In this document: one piece after another, positions 1 through 8,432 of the stretch | Layout: the number at the start of each line of letters is the position of its first letter | How positions within the stretch are numbered: the stretch's first letter is position 1 | The notes under the pieces: model-generated | Database searches by the model: none | Told to the model about the DNA's origin: nothing | What the model saw: only the letters and a program-made list of their open reading frames with translations | Made by a program: the position numbers and the translations under genes | NCBI GenBank assembly: GCA_005883305.1 | Contig: VBAC01000001.1 | Location: 2,170,001-2,234,000, forward strand | From: Alphaproteobacteria bacterium | Lineage (GTDB): Bacteria; Pseudomonadota; Alphaproteobacteria; Sphingomonadales; Sphingomonadaceae | Reading direction: 5' to 3' | Length of the DNA: 64,000 nt

Positions 1-449
<449 letters not shown>

Positions 450-542
450 GGCCCTTCTCTGGAGAGCCGGGCGGGCGAAGGCAAGAGCCGTTGCCGGAGT
501 TGCGTGCCATCGTCTAAGGCGCGAGTGGCCGCCCACCCATTT

Positions 543-640
543 CGCTCATCCTGAGGAGGACCGAGCGAAGGCGAAGGCCCGTCTCGAAGGATCCTTCGCG
601 ACGCCGTTTCGACAAGCTCAACGGCTCCTCAGGATGAGCG
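543..640. repeat. Palindromic intergenic repeat between prs and gltX
   Basis: Two 15-base arms, cgctcatcctgagga at 543-557 and its exact reverse complement at 626-640, flank an internal segment containing ttcgacaagctcaacgg. This resembles the dispersed REP-like elements built on the GACAAGCTCAGGATGAGC core seen in many alphaproteobacteria. It fills most of the divergent prs/gltX intergenic space and may act as a transcribed hairpin. Confidence 0.75.
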
Positions 641-659
641 GAGAAGGCATGGATCCCTT

Positions 660-2003
660 ATGAGCGTCGTCACCCGCTTCGCCCCCTCGCCGACCGGCCG
701 GCTCCACGTCGGCAACATCCGCACCGCGCTTCACAACTGGCTGTGGGCGCGAAAGGCGGGGGGCAAGTTCATCCTTCGGCTCGACGATACCGATCAGGCA
801 CGGAGCGAAGAGGCGTTCGTGGCGGCGATCCGCGAGGATCTTGCCTGGCTCGGGCTCGATCCCGACGAAGAGGACCGCCAGTCGGACCGGTTCGGCCGCT
901 ACGAGGCCGCGCTGGAGCGATTGCACGCGGCGGGGCGGGTCTATCCGGCCTACGAGACGGCGCAGGAGCTCGAGCTCAGGCGCAAGGTCCAGCTCGGGCG
1001 AGGCCTGCCGCCGGTCTACGACCGCGCCGCGCTCGCGCTGGGCGAGGCGGACCGGGCGGGGCTCGAGGCCGAGGGACGGCGGCCGCACTGGCGGTTCAAG
1101 CTCGAGCATCAAACGCCGATCGAGTGGCACGACCTGATCCGCGGCCATCAGCATCTCGATCCCGCCCTGCTCTCGGACCCCGTGGTGCGGCGCGAGGACG
1201 GAAGCTGGCTCTACATGCTGCCCAGCGTCGTCGACGATATCGACATGGGAGTGACCCATGTCGTGCGCGGCGAGGACCATGTCACCAACACCGGCTTGCA
1301 GATCCAGATGTTCGAGGCGCTGGGCCCCGCGCCTCCCGCCTTCGCCCACGAAGCGCTGCTGGTCGGGTCCGAGGGCAAGCTTTCCAAGCGGCTCGGTTCG
1401 TTGGGCGTGGAGGCGATGAAGGAGGCGGGGATCGAGCCGCTCGCGCTTGTCGCCAAGCTGGCGCGGATCGGCACCTCGCTCCCCGTCGAGGCGGTGGCGG
1501 GGGTGGCGCCGCTGATCGAGACGTTCGACTTCGCCACCTTCGGCCGCGCGCCGGCGCGGTTCGACATGGAGGAGCTTGCCGGGCTCAACGCGCGGATCGT
1601 CCACCAGCTGCCGTTCGCGGCGGTCGCGGACCGGCTGCCCGAGGGGATGACCGAGGGCGACTGGGCGGCGATCCGGCCGAATCTGCGCAGCGTCGCGGAG
1701 GCCGCGGACTGGTGGGAAATCCTGCACGGCCATGTCGCCGCGCCCGCCGCCGAGGAAGACCGCGCCTTTCTCGCGCTCGCCGCGAGCGTCGCCGGCGAAG
1801 TCGACTGGTCGGATGCGCCCTGGGCGGCGCTCACCGCGCGGCTCAAGGCCGAGCGCAGCGGCCGGGCGCTGTTCCACCCGCTCCGGCGGGCGCTGACGGG
1901 CCGCGACAGCGGACCGGAAATGGCCGTGCTACTGCCGCTGATCGGCCGCGACGAAGCGGTCTCCCGGTTGAGAGCGGCGGGCGCCATTAATGGTATAGTA
2001 TAA
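660..2003 (+). CDS. gltX: Glutamate--tRNA ligase
   Basis: A 447-aa class I aminoacyl-tRNA synthetase that charges tRNA with glutamate. The N-terminus RFAPSPTGRLHVGN carries the HIGH-type motif (HVGN, residues 16-19), and the KMSKS-type loop is KLSKR at residues 240-244. GEDHVTNT and the C-terminal helical anticodon-binding region are present. Many alphaproteobacteria carry two GluRS copies, one able to misacylate tRNA-Gln for amidotransferase correction; which type this is cannot be decided here. The stop codon lies inside a Zur-like palindrome belonging to the next gene. Confidence 0.95.
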   Translation: MSVVTRFAPSPTGRLHVGNIRTALHNWLWARKAGGKFILRLDDTDQARSEEAFVAAIREDLAWLGLDPDEEDRQSDRFGRYEAALERLHAAGRVYPAYETAQELELRRKVQLGRGLPPVYDRAALALGEADRAGLEAEGRRPHWRFKLEHQTPIEWHDLIRGHQHLDPALLSDPVVRREDGSWLYMLPSVVDDIDMGVTHVVRGEDHVTNTGLQIQMFEALGPAPPAFAHEALLVGSEGKLSKRLGSLGVEAMKEAGIEPLALVAKLARIGTSLPVEAVAGVAPLIETFDFATFGRAPARFDMEELAGLNARIVHQLPFAAVADRLPEGMTEGDWAAIRPNLRSVAEAADWWEILHGHVAAPAAEEDRAFLALAASVAGEVDWSDAPWAALTARLKAERSGRALFHPLRRALTGRDSGPEMAVLLPLIGRDEAVSRLRAAGAINGIV

Positions 2004-2006
2004 CAT
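1990..2006 (+). promoter_or_regulatory. Candidate Zur box upstream of the TonB-type gene
   Basis: The 17-mer atggtatagtataacat fits the palindrome ATG-N-TATA-N-TATA-N-CAT, the core of the known Zur box (ATGTTATANTATAACAT). It differs from that core at one arm position. It spans the gltX stop codon and lies about 70 bases before the TonB start. A second site of the same form precedes exbD at 29059-29075. Zinc-responsive repression is inferred, not shown. Confidence 0.55.
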
Positions 2007-2079
2007 GACGAGATAATGTATCATCCTCGGGAGCCGGCCCGAATCGGCCGGGCCGGCGGAAAGGATGAGGAGAATCGTC

Positions 2080-2730
2080 ATGACCGAAGCCGGGTTCTTC
2101 GCGCAAAAGAGAAACAGCCCCAGCTCGCTCGCCCTGGTGATCGCGCTCCACGCGGGATTGATCGCCGCCGTGGTGATGATCAAGTCGCCGCAATTCACGC
2201 GCCTGGTCGATCCGCCGCTTGTGGTCGATTCCATCGAGATCCCGCCCGATCCGATCGTCGATCCGCCGCCGCCGCGGCACCGCACCGAACAGCCGGTGTC
2301 GCGCATCGACCAGGTGGAGCGGGTGATCGAGACGAATACCAATGCCGGCACGGTGGTCGACACCGGTCAGCATCCGACCGAGCTGGCCGAGAACACGGGG
2401 ACCGGCGACAGAATCCTGCCTCCGCCGCCTCCGCTCCCCTTCCGCCGCGCCGCCGAGCTCGACCCGCGCTATGCAAGCGAGCTCCAGCCGCCTTATCCGG
2501 CGACGGAGCAGCGGGCCGAGCGGGAGGGCTTCGTCCGGGTGCGCGTGACGATCGGGCCGGACGGCCGGGTCGTCGCGATCGAGCGGCTATCGGCGACCAG
2601 CGACGCCTTCTGGCGGGTCACCGAGCAGCACGCGCGCCACCACTGGCGCTTCCGCCCGGCGACGCTCGACGGCCGCCCGGTGGAGGACAGCAAGGTGATG
2701 ACTCTCAACTTCCGGCTGGTCGACCTCTAG
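2080..2730 (+). CDS. Energy transducer TonB-like protein
   Basis: A 216-aa periplasm-spanning protein expected to couple the proton motive force to outer-membrane receptors. An N-terminal membrane helix (about residues 13-33, SLALVIALHAGLIAAVVMI) is followed by a proline-rich linker (IPPDPIVDPPPPRH, then LPPPPPLPF). The C-terminal TonB domain contains YPATEQRAEREGFVRVRVTI and a final HHWRFRPATLDGRPV strand. The start at 2080 is preferred over an ATG at 2065 because GAGGAG at 2067-2072 is well spaced for it. It is preceded by a Zur-like palindrome. No exbB is in the window. Confidence 0.88.
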   Translation: MTEAGFFAQKRNSPSSLALVIALHAGLIAAVVMIKSPQFTRLVDPPLVVDSIEIPPDPIVDPPPPRHRTEQPVSRIDQVERVIETNTNAGTVVDTGQHPTELAENTGTGDRILPPPPPLPFRRAAELDPRYASELQPPYPATEQRAEREGFVRVRVTIGPDGRVVAIERLSATSDAFWRVTEQHARHHWRFRPATLDGRPVEDSKVMTLNFRLVDL

Positions 2731-2736
2731 ATAGGT

Positions 2737-3456
2737 CTAGCCGCCGCAGTGGACGTCGCCGGAGCCCGCCTTGCTGATCGTGCAACGCGCCGGCCCGGCG
2801 ACGTTGACGTCGCCCGAGCCGCGGATCTCCACCGCGGCGGTGCGGGTGGCGCGGATGTTGATTCCGCCCGAGCCGACGATGCTGAGAGTCGCGTCGCCCA
2901 CCTCCAGAGCACCGAGATCGATGTCGCCCGAGCCGGCGATCGAGGCCATGGCGCTTTCGGCGCGGCCGGCGCCGCGAATGCCGCCCGATCCGGCGATCGA
3001 GAAGTTCGCCTGGCCGACCGCCAGAGTGCCGATCTCCATGTCGCCCGAGCCGCCGATCTGCCCGCTGAAGCTTGGCCCCTGGACGCGGTCGATCCGCATG
3101 TCGCCGGAGCCGCCGATCTGGGCGCCGGCAAGGCTCGGAACGGTGACGTGGATCGTGACCGGGCGGTGGTTGCGGAACGAGAACCAGTGGGATGAGCCCT
3201 CGCGATAGCCGATGCGCAGCTGGCCGTCCTGAACGGCCACCTCCAGCCGCTGGATCAGCTCGGCGTCGCCCTCGGCATGGACCGACGGGGCTCCGCCGAC
3301 CGCGACGATGACGTTCGGCGAGCCGCCCAGCGCAATGCGGTCGAACGCGCCGACCTGGAAGTCGCGTTGCGCGGTCGGCCGGGTCTCCTCGGCATTGCCG
3401 CCGGCGTGGCAGGCGCTGGCGATCATTGCCGCGCCGATGATCAGTGGAGCCCGCAT
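2737..3456 (-). CDS. DUF2807 (GIN-domain) lipoprotein
   Basis: A 239-aa protein with a type II signal peptide and lipobox (IASAC, lipidated Cys about residue 16). The body is a repeated beta-helix pattern of GSGD/GSGG turns (for example IGGSGDMRIDRV and IAGSGDIDLGAL), typical of the DUF2807 putative auto-transporter adhesin head. The function of the family is not established; a cell-surface or periplasmic role is inferred. It ends 6 bases from the convergent tonB-type gene. A perfect inverted repeat sits just upstream of its start. Confidence 0.85.
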   Translation of the reverse strand: MRAPLIIGAAMIASACHAGGNAEETRPTAQRDFQVGAFDRIALGGSPNVIVAVGGAPSVHAEGDAELIQRLEVAVQDGQLRIGYREGSSHWFSFRNHRPVTIHVTVPSLAGAQIGGSGDMRIDRVQGPSFSGQIGGSGDMEIGTLAVGQANFSIAGSGGIRGAGRAESAMASIAGSGDIDLGALEVGDATLSIVGSGGINIRATRTAAVEIRGSGDVNVAGPARCTISKAGSGDVHCGG

Positions 3457-3470
3457 TCTATCCTCCCTAG

Positions 3471-3492
3471 CTGTATTATGATGCTAATACAG
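3471..3492. promoter_or_regulatory. Perfect 8-bp inverted repeat, candidate operator
   Basis: CTGTATTA-N6-TAATACAG is a perfect dyad located 15 bases upstream of the DUF2807 lipoprotein start, where a promoter is expected. The AT-rich arms overlap a possible -10 element on the minus strand. The geometry suits a small dimeric repressor of the GntR or PadR kind, but no regulator gene is adjacent, so the binding protein is unknown. Confidence 0.5.
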
Positions 3493-3512
3493 AAGAGCGG
3501 CGCAGGCGGCAA

Positions 3513-3548
3513 CAAAAAAGGGCGGCCCGCGCGCGGACCGCCCCTTTT
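3513..3548 (-). terminator. Rho-independent terminator of carD
   Basis: Read on the minus strand, a GC-rich stem (ggggcggtcc pairing with gggccgccc around a cgcgcg loop) is followed by a run of T residues. It lies about 20 bases after the carD stop and closes the minus-strand operon. Confidence 0.85.
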
Positions 3549-3569
3549 GCCTCGGCGCAATGCGCCGGT

Positions 3570-4103
3570 TCAGGCCTCGATCTTCACCTTGTGGTGAACG
3601 ACCGCGGCCTTGTTGAGGATGTCGAGCAGCTTCTCGAGCGCGGCGCGCTCGTCGATCTCCTCCATCGCGCCCAATTCGCGCGCGAGGCGGGTCGAGGCGG
3701 CCTCGAAGATCTGCCGCTCGGAATAGCTCTGCTCGGGCGCGTCGTCGGGGCGGAACAGGTCGCGGACCACCTCGGCGATCGACACCAGGTCGCCCGAGTT
3801 GATCTTCGCTTCATATTCTTGGGCGCGGCGCGACCACATGGTGCGCTTCACCTTCGGCTTGCCCTTCAGGGTGGTCAGAGCCTCCTGCATCGTCTTGTCG
3901 GACGAAAGCTTGCGCATGCCGACGCTTTCCGCCTTGTTGGTCGGAACGCGCAGAGTCATCTTCTCCTTTTCGAAGCGGAGCACATAAAGCTCCAGCGCCA
4001 TGCCCGCGATGTCCGTGCTCTGAAGCTCGATCACGCGGCCAACGCCGTGCTTGGGGTAAACGACATAATCGCCAACGTCGAAGCTCAACGCTTTCGTTGC
4101 CAT
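3570..4103 (-). CDS. carD: CarD/CdnL-family transcriptional regulator
   Basis: A 177-aa RNA-polymerase-binding protein that stabilises open complexes at housekeeping promoters. The N-terminal RNAP-interaction domain has DYVVYPKHGVGRV and the region around residues 50-70 (MTLRVPTNKAESVGMRKL). The C-terminal helical DNA-binding part is LLDILNKAAVV-like. The start at 4103 is chosen because GGAAGG lies 9 bases upstream; an ATG at 4136 would add 11 unlikely residues. fdxA-carD adjacency is common in alphaproteobacteria. Confidence 0.93.
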   Translation of the reverse strand: MATKALSFDVGDYVVYPKHGVGRVIELQSTDIAGMALELYVLRFEKEKMTLRVPTNKAESVGMRKLSSDKTMQEALTTLKGKPKVKRTMWSRRAQEYEAKINSGDLVSIAEVVRDLFRPDDAPEQSYSERQIFEAASTRLARELGAMEEIDERAALEKLLDILNKAAVVHHKVKIEA

Positions 4104-4293
4104 CAATTGAGACCTTCCCATGGAAATGGCCGCCATTACCGGTGTAAACCCGCATCCGCCCCAAAAGACGCAGTTTAAGATTCCGGCTGTGCGGCAATTC
4201 TTACGTTGATCACCGTGTGCGGATGCGAAGGCAGCCGCTTCGATGGCAGGCCATATATCAGGAAATCGGCCGGAAATCTACCCTTGCGGCAAG

Positions 4294-4692
4294 TTAGGAT
4301 CGGCCGCGCCGCGCATCGAGGCTCCACGGCCCCGGTCCGGCCGCGGCGAGGTAGAGAAACACGAAGCAATAGAGGATCGCCGCGTCGCCCATATTGTTGA
4401 CCGGGAAGAAGCCCCGCGGCGCATGCGCCATCCAATAGGCCACGGCCATCACGCCCGAGGCGACGAAGGCCGCGGGCCGCGTGAACAGGCCGATCGCGAT
4501 CAGCAGGCCGCAGAGGAATTCGAAGATTCCGGCATAAGCGGGCATCGAATTGAGCGCGAGGCCGCTCCCGGCATATTGGCCGGCCGGGAAGCTCAGGAAC
4601 TTCTGCGTTCCGTGCTCCAGGAACAGCAGGCCGGAGACGATCCGCAGCAGGCTCAGCGCCATCGGGGCGAAGGACGAGGCCCGCGGGGCCAT
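4294..4692 (-). CDS. DoxX family membrane protein
   Basis: A 132-aa protein with four predicted membrane helices, for example LSLLRIVSGLLFLEHGTQK near the N-terminus and AILYCFVFLYLAAAG near the C-terminus. The HGTQK motif after helix 1 and the GLFTRPAAFVASGVMAVAYWM segment are typical of DoxX. Members have been linked to redox homeostasis, but the substrate is unclear. The start overlaps the fdxA stop by one base (TGATG), implying translational coupling. Confidence 0.88.
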   Translation of the reverse strand: MAPRASSFAPMALSLLRIVSGLLFLEHGTQKFLSFPAGQYAGSGLALNSMPAYAGIFEFLCGLLIAIGLFTRPAAFVASGVMAVAYWMAHAPRGFFPVNNMGDAAILYCFVFLYLAAAGPGPWSLDARRGRS

Positions 4693-5030
4693 CAGTCGCC
4701 CTCGCCCGGCGTCGCCGAGAAATATTTGTCGAACTTGCCGTCCTCGCCCTTATGCTCGTCGGCGTCGGCGGGACTGTCCTTCTTGCGCGTGATGTTGGGC
4801 CATTCGGCCGAATAGGTTGCGTTGACCTCCAGCCATTTCTCGAGCCCGCTCTCGGTATCGGGCAGGATCGCCTCCGCCGGGCATTCCGGCTCGCACACGC
4901 CGCAATCGATGCACTCGCTGGGATTGATGACGAGCATGTTCTCGCCCTCGTAGAAGCAGTCCACGGGGCAGACCTCGACGCAGTCCATATATTTGCAGCG
5001 GATGCAGGCATCGGTGACGACGTAGGTCAT
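4692..5030 (-). CDS. fdxA: 7Fe ferredoxin FdxA
   Basis: A 112-aa electron carrier with two cluster motifs. [18 protein letters not shown] at residues about 9-25 and [12 protein letters not shown] at about 40-51 together fit a [3Fe-4S][4Fe-4S] ferredoxin of the FdxA type. The C-terminal extension ([14 protein letters not shown]) is normal for the family. The start at 5030 (MTYVVTDAC) is set by homology and by CAGGAGAG about 10 bases upstream; a longer open frame to 5093 is not used. Confidence 0.95.
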   Translation of the reverse strand: MTYVVTDACIRCKYMDCVEVCPVDCFYEGENMLVINPSECIDCGVCEPECPAEAILPDTESGLEKWLEVNATYSAEWPNITRKKDSPADADEHKGEDGKFDKYFSATPGEGD

Positions 5031-5059
5031 AAGCGCATGTCTCTCCTGAAGCGCTTTCC

Positions 5060-5338
5060 CTAGGCTGCGCCGGCTTCGCTCGTCAATTCGCAATAGAGGG
5101 CGCGCGCCTCGGCCGGCGGGCCGCGGCGGAGCGGCAGCGCCTCGATCCTCAGCACCCGGACCTCGCCCCGCCGGGCGAAGGTGAGGACGTCGCCGATCCG
5201 GACGGGGGCATGGGCCTTGTCGACGGCGCGGCCGTTGAGGCGAAGATGCCCCTCCCCGGCGAGCGATTGGGCGAGCGCGCGGGTCTTCACGATCCGCGCG
5301 AACCAGAGGAACTTGTCGAGCCTGAGGTGATCAGCCAT
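5060..5338 (-). CDS. RNA-binding S4 domain protein (Hsp15/HslR-like)
   Basis: A 92-aa protein that is almost entirely one S4 domain. [19 protein letters not shown] opens the domain, and [24 protein letters not shown] is the classic alphaL RNA-binding turn. Relatives bind stalled 50S subunits carrying nascent chains. The start overlaps the end of DUF1810 by 8 bases, placing it in the SDR-DUF1810-S4 transcription unit that probably reads on into fdxA, 29 bases downstream. Confidence 0.9.
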   Translation of the reverse strand: MADHLRLDKFLWFARIVKTRALAQSLAGEGHLRLNGRAVDKAHAPVRIGDVLTFARRGEVRVLRIEALPLRRGPPAEARALYCELTSEAGAA

Positions 5339-5750
5339 CGAGCAAGGATAACGTCGCAGGGTCGCGCTCGGCCCCGTAAAAGGTGTCGATAACCGCGGCG
5401 AAGGGTGCGCCGTCGCCGGCCACCGCCTCGAACAGGGTCATCGAAGAGCGCAGCTTGAGCGCATCGACCGGGCCGAGGATCGATTCCGCGCTCGCGCCCC
5501 GATGAGGCAGCAGCGCCGCCGCGCATTCGTGCAGCCGGCCTCCCAGCAGCGGATGAGCGAGATAGGCCCGCGCCTCGCCCGCCGAGGCGATGCCGTAGAA
5601 GCGCGCCGTCTCGCTGCGGCCGAGCCCGGCGAGCTGGGGGAAGACGAACCACATCCAGTGGCTGCGCTTGCGGCCGCGCCGAAGCTCGTCGAGCGCCTGC
5701 TCGCAAATCCCTTCCTGCGCCGCGACGAACCGGTCGAGATCGAAGCTCAT
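5331..5750 (-). CDS. DUF1810 family protein
   Basis: A 139-aa cytoplasmic protein. The family signature is clear: DLDRFVAAQ at the start, ELRRGRKRSHWMWFVFPQLAGLG in the middle, AYLAHPLLGGRL and a C-terminal FYGAERDPATLSLL. The biochemical function of DUF1810 is unknown. It begins inside the SDR stop codon (ATGA overlap) and ends inside the S4 gene, so expression is probably coupled to both. Confidence 0.9.
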   Translation of the reverse strand: MSFDLDRFVAAQEGICEQALDELRRGRKRSHWMWFVFPQLAGLGRSETARFYGIASAGEARAYLAHPLLGGRLHECAAALLPHRGASAESILGPVDALKLRSSMTLFEAVAGDGAPFAAVIDTFYGAERDPATLSLLDG

Positions 5751-6583
5751 CGAATCCTGACCGGCGCCGGATCGGGCCGCTCGCCCTCCTCGCGCGCCCT
5801 GGCGAGCCGCGCGCCCTCGACGGCGAGGAGATCGAACAATCGCTCGGGGTCCTGCCAGCGCAGCCCCGCTGCGAAAGCCTCCGCCCCTTCCGCAACGACC
5901 AGTTCGCGAGTCCCCGCCGCGACCGCGTCGACAATCCGGCGCGCGCATTCGGCGGGCTCCATGCCGGCCTCGATATTGGCGTCGGACTCGCCGCGCGCGG
6001 AGCCGTCGGCCTGGAGCGCGTTGGCGGCGACGTTCGTACGCACCGAGCCGGGCAGCACGGTCGTCACCTTGATCCCGTAGGCAGCCTCGACCTCGGCCCT
6101 CAGGGAGTCGCAATAACCGATCAGGCCGTGCTTGGCCGCGGCATAGCCGGTTCGAAGCACAGGCCCGATCCGCCCCGCCACCGAGCTGATCGCGACGATA
6201 TGGCCGGCCCTGCGCCCGGCCATCAGCGGCAGGACGAGCTGGGTCAGCCAGATCGGCGCCAGCAGGTCGGTCTCGAGCAGCGTTCGATACACTTCGGGCG
6301 CCGTGTCGACGGCGAGGCTGCGCTGGCTGATCCCGGCATTGTTGACGAGGATGTCGATCCCGCCGCGCCAGCCCCAGGCGGTCTCGACCGCGCCGGGCAG
6401 CGCCGCCCAGTCGGTCGCCTCGAACGGGAGCACGAGCCTGTCGCCGGCGATTGCTTCGAGCGCCTCACGCCGACGGCCGGAGAGGACCAGTGCCGCGCCT
6501 TCCGCCGCGAATGCCGCGGCAACTGCCGCGCCAATGCCTGACGAGGCGCCCGTGATCCAGACCGTGTGCCGCGCGAACCGGAT
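5747..6583 (-). CDS. Short-chain dehydrogenase/reductase lacking a standard start codon
   Basis: The reading frame encodes a classical SDR: the cofactor motif TGASSGIG, the NNAG motif (ILVNNAGISQ), a catalytic Ser in AISSVAG and YAAAKHG carrying the Tyr/Lys pair. The first ATG/GTG-type codon is the GTG at 6433, after the Rossmann motif, so starting there would lose NAD(P) binding. Between an in-frame TAG (6617-6619) and the motif there is no ATG, GTG or TTG. The best candidate is the ATC at 6583, preceded by GGGAGA. Either a rare start is used, the start codon has mutated, or there is a base error. Substrate unknown. It is first in a run with DUF1810 and S4. Confidence 0.75.
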   Translation of the reverse strand: MRFARHTVWITGASSGIGAAVAAAFAAEGAALVLSGRRREALEAIAGDRLVLPFEATDWAALPGAVETAWGWRGGIDILVNNAGISQRSLAVDTAPEVYRTLLETDLLAPIWLTQLVLPLMAGRRAGHIVAISSVAGRIGPVLRTGYAAAKHGLIGYCDSLRAEVEAAYGIKVTTVLPGSVRTNVAANALQADGSARGESDANIEAGMEPAECARRIVDAVAAGTRELVVAEGAEAFAAGLRWQDPERLFDLLAVEGARLARAREEGERPDPAPVRIR

Positions 6584-6804
6584 GGTTCGGTCTCCCGTCG
6601 CCCCGAGCTTGCCGATCCTCTACTTATTGCCGTTGAAGGCGGCGAACGACAAGCGATGACCAACGCAGCGCTTGGCGGGCGCTACGCCATGAGGTGTCGA
6701 CTGGCGATCGCGATCCCATGCTTGGAGCGATAACTTTCGTTTCAACTTCTCAGGCATAGGCTTCTGCTGTAGAAAACGATCGGACTCGCTCGAGGGTAAG
6801 TGCC

Positions 6805-7755
6805 ATGAAACGGTCACTCCTGCTTTTCATGACTATTGCCGCCACCATAGCTTCGTCTGCGGAAATAGGTGCGCAGAACTCTGCTTGCTCCGGCCGAAGT
6901 CCTCTTGCGCACTTCGTCGATAAGCAGATCGACCGGCCCATATTCCTGATGAACGATACGTTGCTGTTCAGGACTGGCAATATCGAGCTCGACATTGACG
7001 GGTCGCCGCGAGCCTACGGCGTCCAGGATCAGGGCACAGAAAATATTTGCAATGGCTTAGGACCCCTGGAGCCGCCGCGCTGCCGAGGTCGAAACCGCGG
7101 AGAATGCGCGAGCTTCTGCAAGGCCGCTTTTAGAAGCTGGGACGGACAGACCGAACATCTCGGCCGTGTGATGTGCAGCATCGGGCTCGGCGGGTCCGGG
7201 TGCGGCACCCCAAATGTGAGGCTCCAGCCCGCGCCGGCGCAAGATTGGTTCGTTAGTGAAACGTCGGTTCACCCGGCACCATCCGGGCCTCGTCCGGCGG
7301 ACTGGGCCAGGCGACAGGAGGGGCAACTGGATTCTCTCCAGATACCTTATTTCGTAATCCCCGGAGCATTTCGGCATTTGCCTTGGGATGCCACGCCCGG
7401 CGACGTCGGCCTCGTCGTTGATGCGCAAGGCCATTCGTTTGCCTTCATCATCGGTGACGGTGGTGGCCATCTCGACGAAGGCTCCGCGGCGCTGTTGGCC
7501 AGGATACGCGGCGTTTCGCAGCTTCCTACCCAGCCGGAAACCAACGCCTTCGGGCGATCGGTCGAACGACTCCACGGTGCAGTGGCCGGCGACTACAGCG
7601 TCGCCATCTTCCGTCACAGCGGGCGCAGCCTGCCGAACCAGCCGACGATGCTCACGCTGACCGCCGCGGAATTGCCCGCATTCATCGAGCGCGTCGCCGC
7701 CGAACGGCTGCGGCCGTTCGGGAGCGCGTCGGCCATTCGCGCCTGCGCCCGCTAG
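6805..7755 (+). CDS. Secreted protein, possibly related to GH75 chitosanases
   Basis: A 316-aa protein with a Sec signal peptide (about residues 1-23). It has paired cysteines (CRGRNRGECASFCKAAF and others) and two segments that recall glycoside hydrolase family 75: IELDIDGSPRAYG and GDVGLVVDAQGHSFAFIIGD followed by EGSAALLARI. In GH75 the matching Asp and Glu are catalytic, but this assignment is from pattern memory only. Codon use is less GC-biased than in neighbours. It stands alone between divergent and convergent genes. Confidence 0.6.
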   Translation: MKRSLLLFMTIAATIASSAEIGAQNSACSGRSPLAHFVDKQIDRPIFLMNDTLLFRTGNIELDIDGSPRAYGVQDQGTENICNGLGPLEPPRCRGRNRGECASFCKAAFRSWDGQTEHLGRVMCSIGLGGSGCGTPNVRLQPAPAQDWFVSETSVHPAPSGPRPADWARRQEGQLDSLQIPYFVIPGAFRHLPWDATPGDVGLVVDAQGHSFAFIIGDGGGHLDEGSAALLARIRGVSQLPTQPETNAFGRSVERLHGAVAGDYSVAIFRHSGRSLPNQPTMLTLTAAELPAFIERVAAERLRPFGSASAIRACAR

Positions 7756-7759
7756 CGGG

Positions 7760-8305
7760 TCAGCCGCGCCTCCGCTGCCGGGCGCGCCATTCGCGCACCG
7801 CCGCGAGCGTGTTGGCCACGTGGTTGCGATAATCGAGATCCGAATAAGCGTAGATGATGTGCCCGTCGGGCGCGATGACGAAGGATGTGCGGTTGGTCAT
7901 CGGCTGGCCGGGACGCAGAAGCACGTCATAGGCGCGGATCGTCGTCGCAGTGGCGGTGGCGACCGGGAAGGCGTTTCGGCAGGCCTCGACCGAGAAGCGC
8001 CGAAGCGTGTCGTAATCGTCGGCGGACAGGCCGATCACGCGCGCGCCGAGCTGGCGGAATTCGAGCGCCGCCTCGGAAAAGGCATGCGCCTCGAGCGTGC
8101 AACCCTGGGTGAAGGAGCGCGGATAGAAATAGAGCACGACCGGGCCGTGGCGCAGCTGCTCGCGCAGGTGCAGCTGGAACGGACGGCCGGCAAGCGCGCC
8201 GGATGTGGTGAAATCGGGAGCGGCGGTGCCGACGGCGAGGGCGGCGAGCCCCGCGGCGGGAAGAAGGGCGAGGGAAAGCGCGGCAAGAGCGGAACCGAAA
8301 CGCAT
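7760..8305 (-). CDS. Exported peroxiredoxin (AhpC/TSA, BCP-like)
   Basis: A 181-aa thioredoxin-fold protein with a signal peptide (residues 1-22). The peroxidatic Cys is in SFTQGCTLEAHAF. The resolving Cys that BCP-type enzymes usually carry five residues later is replaced by His, so this looks like a 1-Cys form or one using the Cys in VEACRNAF. FVIAPDGHIIYAYSDLD is the usual C-terminal strand pair. The start at 8305 is supported by AGGGAG. The role inferred is periplasmic peroxide reduction. Confidence 0.85.
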   Translation of the reverse strand: MRFGSALAALSLALLPAAGLAALAVGTAAPDFTTSGALAGRPFQLHLREQLRHGPVVLYFYPRSFTQGCTLEAHAFSEAALEFRQLGARVIGLSADDYDTLRRFSVEACRNAFPVATATATTIRAYDVLLRPGQPMTNRTSFVIAPDGHIIYAYSDLDYRNHVANTLAAVREWRARQRRRG

Positions 8306-8432
8306 GGCGGAAAACTCCCTGGCTGGATGCGGCGGCACGATAGGCGCAAAGGCCGGATGTCGCCAGCCGCCATTGGCGGTCGCCGGCGGCAGTGCTAGTC
8401 TGCCTCTGGCCCTTCGGCTGGGGAGAGTGGAC

